From Acinetobacter sp. S54 (lineage in GTDB: Bacteria; Pseudomonadota; Gammaproteobacteria; Pseudomonadales; Moraxellaceae), in assembly GCF_016624945.1 (NCBI RefSeq), contig NZ_JACVUI010000004.1, forward strand, positions 1-64,000: a stretch of DNA of 64,000 nt, read 5' to 3'. The notes beneath the pieces are model-generated. The model was not told the origin of the DNA. It saw only the letters and a list, made by a program, of their open reading frames with translations, and searched no databases. The translations under genes and the position numbers were made by a program. Below, in pieces: positions 28,457-38,507 of the stretch. The stretch's first letter is position 1; the number at the start of each line of letters is the position of its first letter.

Positions 28457-28948
28457 TTAATGGTTTTCTTTTTTTAATACATAAAGATCAGCCATCGCAC
28501 CTTCGATTTTATTGCCTTCCATGTCCAATGCAGTTGCAGTGTTTTCACCAATAAAGAAGTAACGTTTATCGGGTTGAGTATCCAGAATAATCACAGAAGG
28601 TTTTTGCTCATCAAATTTAAAAGTACCTTTGGTCTCGATGGGTTTACCATCACTTTTGCCACCAAGATAAGTTTCTTTTAACTCAAAAGTTTTATCAGCT
28701 TTTAATTCTAGTTCAGTTTTAATACCTTCACAGTCGGCACAAGGTAATTTACCTTCATAATCACCCCCCCAGTCCAACGAGTTCTCAGCTGTATGAGCAG
28801 TATCGACAGCTGTTGCTGTTTCGGCAGGAGCAGATGCAACATGAGTTTGGTCCGCAGCAGCTGGTGTTGTTTCAGCTTGGTTTTCTTTTTTTGAACATGC
28901 CATTAATAAGGTCGTTGCGATTGCAATCCCAATAATTGATTTTTTCAT
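28457..28948 (-). CDS. NlpE-type copper-resistance/envelope-stress lipoprotein
   Basis: The 163-residue product begins with a lipoprotein signal (KKSIIGIAIATTLLMAC, Cys18). A low-complexity Ala/Thr/Glu linker follows to about residue 57, and then an NlpE N-terminal-like domain: DWGGDYEGKLPCADCEGIKT with the CxxC motif, and YLGGKSDGKPIETKGTFKFD. NlpE family proteins sense envelope stress and surface contact or bind copper. The second, C-terminal NlpE domain of E. coli is missing, as in many short homologues. It is monocistronic. Confidence 0.85.
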   Translation of the reverse strand: MKKSIIGIAIATTLLMACSKKENQAETTPAAADQTHVASAPAETATAVDTAHTAENSLDWGGDYEGKLPCADCEGIKTELELKADKTFELKETYLGGKSDGKPIETKGTFKFDEQKPSVIILDTQPDKRYFFIGENTATALDMEGNKIEGAMADLYVLKKENH

Positions 28949-29094
28949 TAGATGTGTCCAAGTATTTTTAAATCAAAACTTAGACTATAAAAATATAAGT
29001 CTTAGAAAAAGTGAGGATATGTAAGCAATTTGAATAAAATCATTCTTTTAGTATCAATTTGGTTGGTTTGTGTAGGTTTTGATAAGGTGATCAT

Positions 29095-29418
29095 TTAAAA
29101 ATCAGACGTTACGCCACCTAATGACTGACAAGCCGATTTATAAAGCTGATATTGCTGTTCAACCACTTCATCCAGTGGCATATCAAACAGCGTTTGACCT
29201 TCTTTATATTGTTCAATATAAGTACTGGCTTTCTGTTTGCTTACGGCTAAGGATTGCTGATGAAAAGTGTTGATATTACTTTGAGGCATATCATGCACTT
29301 CAATATTTTTGCATTGAAAGTGTTCAAGCATTTTTTCTGCGCTTTTAATTTCACTCGAGCTTCCTAGTGCGCAGCCAAACAATAAAGCAGAACTCGCCAT
29401 AATAAAGAAAAATTTCAT
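29095..29418 (-). CDS. Small putative lipoprotein of unknown function
   Basis: The 107-residue protein starts with a short signal peptide and a lipobox (MASSALLFGCALG, Cys16), so it is probably lipidated. The mature part is helical and charged, with three cysteines (in FQCKN and SACQS plus the lipid Cys). I do not recognise a family. It stands alone between the NlpE-like gene and the SDR gene, all on the minus strand. Confidence 0.7.
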   Translation of the reverse strand: MKFFFIMASSALLFGCALGSSSEIKSAEKMLEHFQCKNIEVHDMPQSNINTFHQQSLAVSKQKASTYIEQYKEGQTLFDMPLDEVVEQQYQLYKSACQSLGGVTSDF

Positions 29419-29485
29419 AAAATTGAGTGAAAGTAAAAGTGGAGTAATATTTTATAAGGATTTTAAAATAAAAAAGTTGGCGTAT

Positions 29486-29525
29486 TTGAAAAAAGTGCTT
29501 AAATTTTGGCTAATTAAGCACTTTT
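29486..29525 (-). terminator. Terminator of the SDR gene
   Basis: A 12-bp perfect inverted repeat AAAAGTGCTTAA / TTAAGCACTTTT at 29491-29502 and 29514-29525 has an 11-base loop. On the minus strand it is followed by T-rich sequence. Confidence 0.8.
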
Positions 29526-29544
29526 AAACCTCTATACTGGAAAT

Positions 29545-30306
29545 TTAGTTTTTCACCAAGCCGCCATCTACCATTAAATTTTGGCCAGTGATGGCCCGTG
29601 ACCAAGGCGATAAGAATAGCAGAACGGCATCGGCAAATTCCTGCGGTGTTGTGGTTCGTCTGAGAGGGGTGGATGCTGCAATTAAATCGAATACTGCATC
29701 AGGAGTTGCTTTACTGGCATCCGTGGTTTGTAGCAAGCCACCCGAGAGCATGTTGATATTAATGCCAAATGGTCCTAATTCATGTGCACTGGTTCGAGTA
29801 AAAGCTAAAAGTGCTGCTTTGGCAGACGTATAATCATGGTAAGGCACTACAGGATTTTGCACCAGATTAGTTCCTATATTAATAATTCGTCCAAATTGCA
29901 TGGCTTTCATGTCTTCAAGTCCAGCTTGTAAAGTGTTTAACGCGGCTTTTACTGCACCTTGAAATTGCTGTTGCATGGTCTCCCATGTCAAGTTCTCAAT
30001 AAATGGACGAGCATCACCATTAAATTCAAACTGAATCAATGCATTATTAACTATAGACGTAATTCCACTTCCAAAATGATTTTTGGCTGCTTCAAACATG
30101 CGCAAAACCTGATCACTTTGGGTGACATCAGCTTGATAAATAAAAACGTGTTCTGGAAATTGTTGTTGTAAATTTTCGGCTGCTGTATGGCTTTTTAAAT
30201 AGTTCACTACAACGCGGGAGCCTTGACTAAGTAAAGCGTGTGAAATTGCTAAACCTAAACCACGTGCCCCGCCAGTTACTAGCACGATTTGCTCTTGAAT
30301 TTCCAT
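29545..30306 (-). CDS. Short-chain dehydrogenase/reductase (FabG-like)
   Basis: The 253-residue protein is a classical SDR. It has the cofactor loop TGGARGLGLAI (about 11-21), an NNALI segment where the family has NNAG, and the catalytic YTSAKAALLAFTR (Tyr-xxx-Lys). The C-terminal TGQNLMVDGGL is typical of 3-oxoacyl-ACP reductase-like enzymes. The asparagine-alanine-leucine in place of the usual Asn-Ala-Gly is a small departure. The substrate cannot be assigned; it stands alone and not in a fab cluster. Confidence 0.88.
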   Translation of the reverse strand: MEIQEQIVLVTGGARGLGLAISHALLSQGSRVVVNYLKSHTAAENLQQQFPEHVFIYQADVTQSDQVLRMFEAAKNHFGSGITSIVNNALIQFEFNGDARPFIENLTWETMQQQFQGAVKAALNTLQAGLEDMKAMQFGRIINIGTNLVQNPVVPYHDYTSAKAALLAFTRTSAHELGPFGININMLSGGLLQTTDASKATPDAVFDLIAASTPLRRTTTPQEFADAVLLFLSPWSRAITGQNLMVDGGLVKN

Positions 30307-30497
30307 GTTGAACCACTTTTAGATTGGATTAAAGACGACTCAAGATTAGGAAAAACCGAGACTGAAATCAAATATATATTTTCCTTTCAAGTGGGTGATA
30401 AATTAAGCATATAATTTGAAATACAATAATCTGCAAGTTATTGGTGCAGTTTTTGCATTATAAAAATGCCACTCACTTATGTCATAAAAGGATTGAA

Positions 30498-31373
30498 ATG
30501 AATCAACCGCAAGACTTTATCGCCCAAAGGTCTAAAGCTTTGTGGTATGCCGAGTTGGAGTTGGGATTTAAGTATGATGGTCATCGCACCATTATGAATC
30601 ATCGAAAACATTATGGTCCTGTTCGGGTGCAAAAAATGCTATGGCCCGAAAAAACAGGAGTTTGTCATGCGATTATTGTGCATCCACCCGCAGGAATTGC
30701 AGGGGGTGATCATTTAACTTTTCAAATTTCTACCCACCAAACTTCACATGCGGTAGTGACCACACCGGGTGCAGGTAAATGGTACAAAACTAATGGCAAG
30801 CAGGCGTTTCAGCATATTCATTTAAATGTAAAAGAGCATTCCATATTAGAGTGGTTGCCGCAAGAGACCATGTTATTTGATGGTGCAAATGCACATTCAG
30901 AAACCCACATTCACTTAGATCAACCTGCTAGTTTTATTGGTTGGGATATGTTGGTGCTTGGACGACAGGCACGTGCTGAGACCTTTCAGAGCGGTGCGTA
31001 TGCCAATCAATTTAAACTTTATCGTGAACAAAAACTTTTAGTCGCAGATACGCTACGTTTTCAAGGGCAGGATCGATGGTTATCTTCTTGTTTGGGCATG
31101 AATAAACAGGCGGTAATGGGGAGTTTATGGGCAGTTGCTCCTGAACAATATCGTGCTTCTTCTTATTTAGAAGCGCAAATTGAACTGATTCGTGAATTAA
31201 TGATGCGTATGGATGTACCCGTTACTTTAACTCGATTAGATGATGTCGTCTGTGCGCGTTTTCTAGGAGATGATGTCAGAATTTGTCACGATGCTTTTGC
31301 TGCGATTCGTGCACGATTACGCCGTTATTGGTATGGTTTGAATGAAGAATTTCCACGTATTTGGCGTACTTAG
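30498..31373 (+). CDS. ureD: Urease accessory protein UreD
   Basis: UreD (UreH) binds urease apoprotein and, with UreF and UreG, opens a path for nickel delivery. The 291-residue product shows family motifs: [58 protein letters not shown], and a central [21 protein letters not shown] placed the start at 30498 because AAAAGG lies 7 bases upstream; an open frame reaches back to 30441. It is the first gene of the cluster, as in many proteobacteria, with a 110-base gap before ureA that could hold a second promoter. Confidence 0.95.
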   Translation: MNQPQDFIAQRSKALWYAELELGFKYDGHRTIMNHRKHYGPVRVQKMLWPEKTGVCHAIIVHPPAGIAGGDHLTFQISTHQTSHAVVTTPGAGKWYKTNGKQAFQHIHLNVKEHSILEWLPQETMLFDGANAHSETHIHLDQPASFIGWDMLVLGRQARAETFQSGAYANQFKLYREQKLLVADTLRFQGQDRWLSSCLGMNKQAVMGSLWAVAPEQYRASSYLEAQIELIRELMMRMDVPVTLTRLDDVVCARFLGDDVRICHDAFAAIRARLRRYWYGLNEEFPRIWRT

Positions 31374-31483
31374 ATATATGGCGTACTTAATAATGTGTTT
31401 TAGTCATATTACATACAAAGATCAAGATGGCGATTTGTGCATATATTTTGCTTCAACCTGAATAATCAAGATTAGGAATATTT

Positions 31484-31786
31484 ATGGAACTTAATCCGAC
31501 CGAAAAAGACAAGATGCTAATTTTTACTGCGGGACTTGTAGCAGAACGTCGCAAAGCCCGTGGTTTGAAATTGAATTATCCAGAAGCAGTGGCTTTTATT
31601 TCTGCCGCTTTGCTTGAGGGTGCACGTGATGGTATGAGCGTGGCTGACTTGATGCATTACGGAACGACATTATTAAGCAAAAATGATGTGATGGAAGGTG
31701 TACCTGAGATGATTGCGGAGGTACAAGTCGAAGCGACTTTCCCTGACGGCTCCAAACTGGTCACGGTTCATCAGCCCATTGTATAA
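31484..31786 (+). CDS. ureA: Urease gamma subunit
   Basis: This small structural subunit of the urea-hydrolysing enzyme is 100 residues, the usual size. It shows the family opening [40 protein letters not shown] and the ending [16 protein letters not shown]. It is followed 20 bases later by ureB. A ribosome site (TTAGGA) lies 7 bases before the ATG. Confidence 0.97.
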   Translation: MELNPTEKDKMLIFTAGLVAERRKARGLKLNYPEAVAFISAALLEGARDGMSVADLMHYGTTLLSKNDVMEGVPEMIAEVQVEATFPDGSKLVTVHQPIV

Positions 31787-31806
31787 CGATAACAAAGGAG
31801 AGCGGC

Positions 31807-32127
31807 ATGATTCCTGGTGAAGTGATTACCCTAGATCGTGAGATTGAGTTAAATGTAGGACGACAGACCATAAAAATAACGGTAGCTAACACAGGTGACC
31901 GTCCTATTCAGGTGGGGTCACATTTTCATTTTGCTGAGGCAAATGATGCTTTGCAGTTTAATCGTGAACAAACCAAAGGTTATCGTCTGAATATTGCCGC
32001 GGGTACTGCCGTACGTTTTGAACCAGGTCAGAGCCGTGATGTAGAGTTGGTCGCATTGTCAGGTAAGCGAGAAGTTTATGGTTTTGCTGGACGTGTGATG
32101 GGCGCATTAGATTCAGAAATAAAATGA
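31807..32127 (+). CDS. ureB: Urease beta subunit
   Basis: This 106-residue structural subunit packs with gamma and alpha in the urease trimer. Family motifs are [39 protein letters not shown] and [25 protein letters not shown] ribosome site lies just upstream in the ureA-ureB spacer, and ureC follows within 20 bases. Separate ureA and ureB genes are the usual arrangement in Gammaproteobacteria, unlike the fused Helicobacter form. Confidence 0.97.
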   Translation: MIPGEVITLDREIELNVGRQTIKITVANTGDRPIQVGSHFHFAEANDALQFNREQTKGYRLNIAAGTAVRFEPGQSRDVELVALSGKREVYGFAGRVMGALDSEIK

Positions 32128-32145
32128 TTTAGAAGGTCTATGATT

Positions 32146-33846
32146 ATGAAAATGTCGCGTCGTGCATACGCTGAAATGTTTGGGCCAACGGTGGGAGATC
32201 GTGTCCGCTTAGCCGATACAGAACTGTTTATTGAAGTTGAACAGGATCTGACCACTTACGGCGAAGAAGTTAAGTTTGGTGGGGGGAAAGTCATACGTGA
32301 TGGCATGGGCCAATCGCAAATGTTGGCGAATGAGGTTGCAGATACCGTTATTACTAATGCCTTGATTGTCGATTGGTGGGGCATTGTCAAAGCAGATGTT
32401 GGCCTTAAAAATGGACGTATCTGGAAAATTGGTAAAGCAGGCAATCCTGATATTCAACCCGATATTACCATTCCACTTGGAGCGGCGACTGAAGTTATTG
32501 CGGGCGAAGGTCAGATTTTGACTGCAGGCGGGATCGATACACATATTCACTGGATTTGTCCGCAACAGGTTGAAACTGCGTTGATGTCAGGTGTGACGAC
32601 TATGGTTGGTGGCGGTACAGGCCCGGCCGCAGGAACCTCAGCGACTACTGTTACACCGGGACCTTGGCACATTGGCACAATGCTACAGGCAATTGATGAT
32701 TTGCCGATGAATATTGGTTTATTGGGTAAGGGGAATTTAAGTTTACCTGAGCCGATTCGAGAACAGATTAGAGCAGGTGTGGTGGGGTTAAAGCTACATG
32801 AAGACTGGGGATCAACACCCGCCGCAATTGACAACTGTCTCAGCGTCGCAGATGAATTTGATGTACAAGTAGCGATTCATACTGACACGCTTAATGAAAG
32901 CGGTTTTTTGGAAGAAACATTGGCTGCATTTAAAAATCGTACTATTCATACTTATCATACCGAAGGTGCCGGAGGAGGACACGCGCCTGATATTTTAAAA
33001 GCTATCGGCCAAGCGAATGTACTTCCATCTTCAACAAATCCGACTAGACCTTATACCATCAATACCATTGATGAACATTTGGACATGCTGATGGTGTGTC
33101 ATCATCTTGATCCTGCAATTGCCGAAGATGTCGCATTTGCAGAAAGTCGTATTCGCCGTGAGACCATTGCAGCAGAGGATATTTTGCAAGATCTTGGCGC
33201 AATTGCGATGATGTCCTCAGATTCGCAAGCTATGGGACGTGTCGGCGAAGTGATTATTCGTACTTGGCAAACTGCGCATAAGATGAAAATTCAGCGCGGT
33301 GCTTTAGACGGTGATCATTCAAGTCACGATAATAATCGTGTCAAACGCTATATTGCTAAATACACCATTAATCCTGCAATTACGCACGGTCTAAGTCATG
33401 AAATAGGCTCAATTGAAGAAGGTAAGTTGGCAGACTTGGTGCTGTGGAAACCTGCATTTTTTGGGGTGAAACCGTCAATGATTATTAAAGGAGGCATGAT
33501 CGCGGCGGCACCCATGGGAGATATTAATGCCTCAATTCCAACACCACAGCCCGTACATTATCGTCCGATGTTTGGCGCTTATCCGCGAGGTGTGCATAAC
33601 ACTTGTATTACATTCTTGTCTCAAGTCGCGATAGAAGAAGGTGTAGTAGAAAGGTTAAAACTGAAAAAGCTGATCAGTCCATGTAAAAATACCCGAAATA
33701 TTACGAAAGCAGATATGAAACACAATACCTATTGTCCAGTGATGGATGTTCATCCAGAAACGTATGAGGTCCGCGCGGATGGTAAATTGTTGACGTGTGA
33801 ACCTGCTGACGTATTACCGATGGCGCAGCGTTATTTCTTGTTTTGA
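32146..33846 (+). CDS. ureC: Urease alpha subunit (catalytic)
   Basis: UreC holds the dinickel site that hydrolyses urea to ammonia and carbamate. The 566-residue product shows the nickel ligands His133 and His135 ([14 protein letters not shown]), the lysine expected to be carbamylated (Lys216 in [12 protein letters not shown]), the active-site flap with CHHLDP, and [14 protein letters not shown] selected ATG 32146, which sits 9 bases after AGAAGG and gives the usual opening [19 protein letters not shown]; an in-frame ATG at 32140 is too near that site. All key residues are present, so the enzyme should be active. Confidence 0.97.
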   Translation: MKMSRRAYAEMFGPTVGDRVRLADTELFIEVEQDLTTYGEEVKFGGGKVIRDGMGQSQMLANEVADTVITNALIVDWWGIVKADVGLKNGRIWKIGKAGNPDIQPDITIPLGAATEVIAGEGQILTAGGIDTHIHWICPQQVETALMSGVTTMVGGGTGPAAGTSATTVTPGPWHIGTMLQAIDDLPMNIGLLGKGNLSLPEPIREQIRAGVVGLKLHEDWGSTPAAIDNCLSVADEFDVQVAIHTDTLNESGFLEETLAAFKNRTIHTYHTEGAGGGHAPDILKAIGQANVLPSSTNPTRPYTINTIDEHLDMLMVCHHLDPAIAEDVAFAESRIRRETIAAEDILQDLGAIAMMSSDSQAMGRVGEVIIRTWQTAHKMKIQRGALDGDHSSHDNNRVKRYIAKYTINPAITHGLSHEIGSIEEGKLADLVLWKPAFFGVKPSMIIKGGMIAAAPMGDINASIPTPQPVHYRPMFGAYPRGVHNTCITFLSQVAIEEGVVERLKLKKLISPCKNTRNITKADMKHNTYCPVMDVHPETYEVRADGKLLTCEPADVLPMAQRYFLF

Positions 33847-33873
33847 CCATCAAAATTAAGTATGAGGAATTCT

Positions 33874-34353
33874 ATGAAAATCTACACCCAGCGTCTCAAT
33901 GAAATATTACCTGATCAGACTTTTGATACTGTCGAATTGACTTTTGATACACGACAAAAATCGCGTTTCCGTGCCACTTTAGCCAATGGCACAGATATTG
34001 GTGTTGATTTACCACGTACCGGCATTTTACGCAGTGGATCTTTTATTGCCACTAACAACGGTGAGATATTACGCGTCGATGCCAAACCAGAACAACTCAT
34101 GCAAGTGATGGCCAAAACTGATTTTGAATTACTTAAGGCCGCTTATCATCTAGGTAATCGTCATGTACCTTTAATGTTGACGCCTTATGCGCTTTATTTT
34201 GAGCCTGATCATGTATTGGCAGAAATGGTCGAGGGTTTAGGGCTGGACGTAAAACAAGTTGAACATGCTTTTGAACCCGAAAGTGGCGCTTATGCACAGC
34301 ATGCGCATGATCATCGTTTAAGTCCAATCAAGTCCTTACATCATGTCCATTAA
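33874..34353 (+). CDS. ureE: Urease accessory protein UreE (nickel chaperone)
   Basis: UreE carries nickel to the UreDFG-apourease complex. The 159-residue product has the N-terminal domain ([20 protein letters not shown]), a metal-binding domain ([20 protein letters not shown] with the conserved His), and a histidine-containing tail ([21 protein letters not shown]). The tail is moderate, less His-rich than in Klebsiella. GAGGAA lies 6 bases before the chosen ATG at 33874; an ATG four codons upstream is possible. The last 11 bases overlap ureF, implying translational coupling. Confidence 0.95.
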   Translation: MKIYTQRLNEILPDQTFDTVELTFDTRQKSRFRATLANGTDIGVDLPRTGILRSGSFIATNNGEILRVDAKPEQLMQVMAKTDFELLKAAYHLGNRHVPLMLTPYALYFEPDHVLAEMVEGLGLDVKQVEHAFEPESGAYAQHAHDHRLSPIKSLHHVH

Positions 34354-35005
34354 GGCTGCGCAACTACTCAAGCTGTTGACCTTGTCATCAACGGCGTTGC
34401 CTGTAGGCGCATATTGTTATTCTCAAGGTGTTGAAAGTGCAATTGAAACAGGATTGATTCAGGATGAAGCCAGTAGTGTGGCCTATTTTGAAGAAGTGCT
34501 GGAAATGCTTTTGATACGGTTTGAATTACCTGTATTGAAACGTTTAATGACGTCTTATGCCAATGATGTGCAGTTTTTATATTGGGCTGATTTATATAAA
34601 GCCAGCCGTGAGAGTAAAGAACTCTTGGCAGAGTCACAGCAGCTGGCATTTTCATTAAATGCATGGATTAAAGATGTCTTGAAAATGCCTGTTGAAGTGA
34701 AAAAACAATATGGTTTTGTACCTGTTTATGCACAATTATGTGGCCGTTTAGGTTTAAACGAAGCGGATGTTTTAACGGCTTATAGTTTTAGTGTGCTGGA
34801 AAACCAAGTCTTGGCAGCTGTTAAAACTGTACCGCTGGGTCAGATGAGTGGACAGCGGATTTTGTGGCATTTACATCATCTAGTGCCACAGGCAGTCGAA
34901 CAGGCTTTAGCATTAGCAGATGATGAGATCAGCAGTGCCTTACCCCAATATGCCATGTTTAGTATGCGACATGAAACCCAGTATTCGCGATTATTTAGAT
35001 CCTAA
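34343..35005 (+). CDS. ureF: Urease accessory protein UreF
   Basis: UreF joins UreD and UreG on the apoenzyme and controls the GTPase step of nickel insertion. The 220-residue product has [25 protein letters not shown] near the start, the typical UreF opening, and a helical body ending in [19 protein letters not shown]. Its start lies inside the end of ureE. A 93-base gap separates it from ureG, longer than the other spacers in the cluster. Confidence 0.95.
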   Translation: MSIKAAQLLKLLTLSSTALPVGAYCYSQGVESAIETGLIQDEASSVAYFEEVLEMLLIRFELPVLKRLMTSYANDVQFLYWADLYKASRESKELLAESQQLAFSLNAWIKDVLKMPVEVKKQYGFVPVYAQLCGRLGLNEADVLTAYSFSVLENQVLAAVKTVPLGQMSGQRILWHLHHLVPQAVEQALALADDEISSALPQYAMFSMRHETQYSRLFRS

Positions 35006-35098
35006 ATTTTTACTACAACATTTTAGTTATCTTTCAAAAATGTAAGTGAAAAACTAGGTGTATAAAATTTTATAGAGTTATAGAAATAGGAATCAAAA

Positions 35099-35713
35099 AT
35101 GACAGAACGTAGTCCTTTACGTGTAGGTATTGGTGGTCCAGTGGGATCAGGTAAAACTGCACTGACCTTAAACTTATGCCGTGCATTGCGTAATAAATAC
35201 AACATGGCGGTTGTGACAAATGACATTTATACCAAAGAAGACTCTAATTTCCTGACACGTAATGAAGCGATGTCGCCAGACCGTATCGTGGGTGTTGAAA
35301 CTGGCGGTTGTCCGCACACAGCAATCCGCGAAGATGCATCTATTAATCTGGCGGCGATTGATGACTTATGTGAAAAGTTTGGGGGTTTGGAACTAATCAT
35401 CATTGAAAGTGGCGGCGATAATTTGGCTGCAACATTTAGTCCAGAATTGTCTGATCTCACTTTGTATGTGATTGATGTGGCAGGCGGTGAGAAAATTCCA
35501 CGTAAAGGCGGCCCAGGCATTACCAAGTCAGATTTACTTATTATTAATAAGACTGATCTTGCGCCGATGGTAGGGGCAAATCTTGACGTTATGGAACAGG
35601 ATGCCAAACGTATGCGCGGCGAAAAACCTTTTTTATTTTCAAACATGAAAACAGAAGATGGTTTAACCCAAATTATTGAATTCATTGAAAAGCAAGGCTT
35701 ATTTAAAGCTTAA
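35099..35713 (+). CDS. ureG: Urease accessory GTPase UreG
   Basis: UreG hydrolyses GTP to drive nickel insertion into urease. The 204-residue product has the P-loop [20 protein letters not shown] (from residue 10), the metal-binding CPH motif in [33 protein letters not shown], and the guanine-specificity motif NKTDL. All features are intact. It is followed 9 bases later by the HupE/UreJ gene, so both are translated from one message. Confidence 0.97.
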   Translation: MTERSPLRVGIGGPVGSGKTALTLNLCRALRNKYNMAVVTNDIYTKEDSNFLTRNEAMSPDRIVGVETGGCPHTAIREDASINLAAIDDLCEKFGGLELIIIESGGDNLAATFSPELSDLTLYVIDVAGGEKIPRKGGPGITKSDLLIINKTDLAPMVGANLDVMEQDAKRMRGEKPFLFSNMKTEDGLTQIIEFIEKQGLFKA

Positions 35714-35722
35714 GGAGGCGCT

Positions 35723-36295
35723 ATGCGCGCATTCAACAAACAGCTATTAGTGGTCATGTTTGGTTTTTTGCCGATGATCACTATGGCTCATCCTGGACAT
35801 GATCAGACGCATTTGGGATTTTGGGAAGGCTTAATCCATCCTTTTACTGGACTTGATCATCTAATGATGGCGATTGGGTTTGGTGTATTGTTGTGGACCG
35901 TGGCAAAACAATGGCGAATTTTAGGCATATTGGGTTTAAGCTTAAGTTTGGTAATTGGCTTTATTCTGGGCGCAAATCAGATTGTATCAGCAAGTGTGGC
36001 TGAGTATGGCATCGTTGCTTCTTTGGTGGTGCTAGCGATTGCACTATGGAGCAGATCCTATCGCGTATTACCGATAGCCGCTGTATTGATGGCGAGTTTT
36101 CACGGAATAGCGCATGGGGTTGAACTTGCGCCACAAGGTCATACAGTGGGGTTAGTGCTCGGCATGATCTCTGGTATGACGATTTTATATGTTATGGGTC
36201 TGGGTTTGGGTGAATTCATTCGCCGCTATGTGCCTTATGGTCGTAAGATCATGGCAGGTTTGGCCGCCATCGTTGCCGTAGTTGGTTTAACTTAG
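35723..36295 (+). CDS. ureJ: HupE/UreJ-family nickel permease
   Basis: This 190-residue inner-membrane protein has a signal-like start ending in ITMAHPGHDQ and about six hydrophobic segments. It carries the family motif HPFTGLDHLMMAIGFGVLLW, whose histidine and aspartate are thought to contact nickel, and FHGIAHGVELAPQG. HupE/UreJ proteins import nickel for hydrogenase or urease, which fits its place as the last urease gene. A hairpin terminator follows at 36318. I name it ureJ from context; hupE is the alternative name. Confidence 0.9.
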   Translation: MRAFNKQLLVVMFGFLPMITMAHPGHDQTHLGFWEGLIHPFTGLDHLMMAIGFGVLLWTVAKQWRILGILGLSLSLVIGFILGANQIVSASVAEYGIVASLVVLAIALWSRSYRVLPIAAVLMASFHGIAHGVELAPQGHTVGLVLGMISGMTILYVMGLGLGEFIRRYVPYGRKIMAGLAAIVAVVGLT

Positions 36296-36317
36296 TGAAT
36301 TGTATTTATTCAAGTTT

Positions 36318-36342
36318 AAAGGTAGCGTATGCTACCTTTTTT
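36318..36342 (+). terminator. Terminator of the urease operon
   Basis: GGTAGC (36321-36326) pairs with GCTACC (36331-36336) around loop GTAT, extended by AAA/TTT and followed by a T run. It lies 22 bases after the ureJ stop codon. Confidence 0.88.
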
Positions 36343-36361
36343 ATTCTTTTTTTAAGAGACA

Positions 36362-36817
36362 ATGGGTTTTCATAAAATCATTTTCAGGATATTTATTGTA
36401 TGGGATATTACATATTTACCCTATGCTTATGCCTATGATTTTTTTGCCGAAAATTCTTCAACACAGGTGGCAGAGGTCGAATATAGCCCTGAGAATACAG
36501 ATTTGAATCAAATACAAAAACATTTGGCTGAACAGCATGAACAAGAAGAAAATAATTATGAGATTCTGAAAAATCCTTTTTACTCCAACGAACGTATCAA
36601 TATCTACAACTACACCGCTTATAATGCTGATAGCCTAAAAAATAAAATGATCAATGGTGGTTCAGAGCATATAAGTGCCAATGATTTGTCCATTTCATTT
36701 GGCTATGGCATGACCTATAAAATTAATACACAACATAAAGTGGGTTACGAATATATTTCAAGTTTTCCTTATGATCGTGGCCAATTGATCCGTATTTTTT
36801 GGATTTGGTCTTTTTAA
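36362..36817 (+). CDS. Putative exported protein of unknown function
   Basis: The 151-residue frame starts with a hydrophobic N-terminus (FHKIIFRIFIVWDITYLPYAYA) that could act as a signal peptide. A glutamate/glutamine-rich middle follows (NQIQKHLAEQHEQEENNYEI) and then a C-terminal half with alternating residues (LSISFGYGMTYKINTQHKVG, YEYISSF) ending in IFWIWSF. That ending, with a final aromatic residue, looks like an outer-membrane strand, but the protein is short for a barrel. No ribosome site stands out. I do not recognise the family. Confidence 0.5.
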   Translation: MGFHKIIFRIFIVWDITYLPYAYAYDFFAENSSTQVAEVEYSPENTDLNQIQKHLAEQHEQEENNYEILKNPFYSNERINIYNYTAYNADSLKNKMINGGSEHISANDLSISFGYGMTYKINTQHKVGYEYISSFPYDRGQLIRIFWIWSF

Positions 36818-36950
36818 GATTGCAGTTAAGTATATTTACCGATTTAACATAACAGATATAGAGCATATCTAAATTACTTGTATTTTCTTCAAATTGATTT
36901 GTCTGGTTTCAGGCAGACTGATTGCAGTTTGAAAAGCAAGAGAGTTTAGG

Positions 36951-37187
36951 ATGATGAAAAAAATACGTTCTTTAGTTTTGATTGTTTTGAGTTTATTTGG
37001 ATGTATTTTGAGTTTACCTAGTCAGGCCCAAAACAATACACTAATCTCTAGTCAATTTATGATGCACCATTCAAAACATTGGAGCTTGCAGCCTCAGCAG
37101 CAAAATGACGATGATGATGTACGTGAACTTCGTGAGGAGGAAATGGTTCGTGATATTCGACCTGTTCGACTGGACCGTCCTCAGTAA
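36951..37187 (+). CDS. Small exported acidic protein of unknown function
   Basis: The 78-residue product has a clear signal peptide (KKIRSLVLIVLSLFGCILSLPSQA, likely cleaved before QNN). The short mature region is acidic then Arg/Asp-rich: QQQNDDDDVRELREEEMVRD, then IRPVRLDRPQ. That highly charged tail has no family I recognise. It could be an unstructured periplasmic protein. TAGG and AGAG elements just before the ATG may serve as the ribosome site. An in-frame ATG one codon later is equally possible. Confidence 0.6.
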   Translation: MMKKIRSLVLIVLSLFGCILSLPSQAQNNTLISSQFMMHHSKHWSLQPQQQNDDDDVRELREEEMVRDIRPVRLDRPQ

Positions 37188-37195
37188 ATAAATGT

Positions 37196-37930
37196 TTAGA
37201 CCAACGTTGAGACCACCAAAAAAGCTCCAGAAGCAAACAATAACGAGAGCACGATTTGTTTGAACTGCTTTTCTGAGATTTTATAAAATAACTGCGCGCC
37301 CAATATTGCTGGAACAGTAACACTGACCATCAGGGCAAAAATATAAGGCCATTGTCCGAATTGCACAGTACCTTGAAAAATATAGACAGCAAAAGTAAAC
37401 AGCTGAATCCCAAAATTAAAATGTCTGAGGATGTAACGTTGTTCAATTTTACTTAAACCCTTAAGCATGACCCAAGCAGAGGGCAATGAACCGCAAAAAC
37501 CACCCAGTCCACCTAACACACCACCAAAAAAACCAATCATTGCATCTGTTTTTTTGCCTAAGCTTTTTAATGATTTAAATTCAGGGGTAAAGTACATCAC
37601 TGGACACCAGATCAGTAAAAAAAGACCTAAGATCAGTTTAAAAGTCTGCGCATTAATTTGATGTAAAAGGTACGTTCCTAAAGGAACTCCGATTAAGCCT
37701 GCGATGATATAAGGAAGAACCAGAGATACATTGAGCTGATGTGGGCGTTCTTTACTCAGTGCGATAATATGGCTCCATAAAGAAGCAAAAACCACAAGTG
37801 GAGCAGCCATTTGAGGCGGTAAAGCCCACACCCAAAAAGACATGGCAACCAAGGCAAAAGCAAAACCCGTTAGTCCCTGAACAAAACCTGCAATACACGC
37901 GCCGACTAAAAATAATGACCATGATTGCAT
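37196..37930 (-). CDS. TSUP/TauE-SafE-family membrane permease
   Basis: The 244-residue protein has about eight hydrophobic segments and the family's paired glycine/proline-rich motifs: GACIAGFVQGLTGFAFALVA near the N-terminus and GVLGGLGGFCGSLPSAWVML in the middle. TSUP permeases move organosulfur compounds, sulfite or similar anions; the substrate here is unknown. It ends 8 bases from the end of the convergent small exported protein gene and lies 31 bases downstream of rsmD on the same strand. Confidence 0.87.
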   Translation of the reverse strand: MQSWSLFLVGACIAGFVQGLTGFAFALVAMSFWVWALPPQMAAPLVVFASLWSHIIALSKERPHQLNVSLVLPYIIAGLIGVPLGTYLLHQINAQTFKLILGLFLLIWCPVMYFTPEFKSLKSLGKKTDAMIGFFGGVLGGLGGFCGSLPSAWVMLKGLSKIEQRYILRHFNFGIQLFTFAVYIFQGTVQFGQWPYIFALMVSVTVPAILGAQLFYKISEKQFKQIVLSLLFASGAFLVVSTLV

Positions 37931-37961
37931 AAATGTTTATCTCATTATTTAGACGAAGGAT

Positions 37962-38507
37962 TTAATTTTTTTGGAAAAGTCCTGCGCGAACTGTGCCTGC
38001 CTTGGTGGATTTTATCAACTGCCATGATGATGGCAAATCTAACCGATTCAGTTCCTGATCTGCTTCGACATAAATAAATGCTTGCTCTTTTAATAAAGGA
38101 TCGATCAATGCGGAAAGATCTTTCCAAAGTTGCAGGGTGTAGGGCGGATCAAGAAAAACCACATCAAACTGCTGATTAAGTTTTGGTAATACCTGTTGTG
38201 CGGTTGCAACCTTTAACTCACAATTTTGTGCGGCGAGAAGTTGAATATTTTGCTTCAGGATTTTAGCTTGAGTTAAATCAGGTTCGATCATCAGAACTGA
38301 ACTAGCCCCGCGTGATAGTGCCTCAAAAGCCAAAGCACCTGAACCTGTACAAACGTCCAGCACCACAGCATTTGGAATGTCCCACATCAACCAATTGAAT
38401 AAGGTTTCACGAACCCGATCTGGAGTAGGCCGCAATCCATCTATACTTGCAAAAGGAAGAACACGACGTTTCCATTCTCCTCCAATAATTCTGAGTTGAT
38501 TCTTCAT
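37962..38507 (-). CDS. rsmD: 16S rRNA (guanine966-N2)-methyltransferase RsmD
   Basis: RsmD methylates G966 in 16S rRNA using S-adenosylmethionine. The 181-residue product shows the opening RIIGGEWKRRVLPFASIDGL, RPTPDRVRETLFNWL, the SAM loop VLDVCTGSGALAFEALSRGA and the catalytic VVFLDPPY. The start codon shares one base with the mrdA stop codon (TAATG), so translation is coupled to mrdA. From memory E. coli rsmD is associated with ftsYEX instead; here it is linked with cell-wall synthesis through mrdA. Confidence 0.95.
   Translation of the reverse strand: MKNQLRIIGGEWKRRVLPFASIDGLRPTPDRVRETLFNWLMWDIPNAVVLDVCTGSGALAFEALSRGASSVLMIEPDLTQAKILKQNIQLLAAQNCELKVATAQQVLPKLNQQFDVVFLDPPYTLQLWKDLSALIDPLLKEQAFIYVEADQELNRLDLPSSWQLIKSTKAGTVRAGLFQKN

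Noticed and set aside
30441-30497. Upstream extension of the ureD frame
   Set aside because: A better-placed ribosome site and the conserved UreD length favour the start at 30498.
36300-36506. 68-codon frame overlapping the urease terminator
   Set aside because: It starts 4 bases after the ureJ stop, crosses the terminator hairpin, and conflicts with the longer 151-residue frame.
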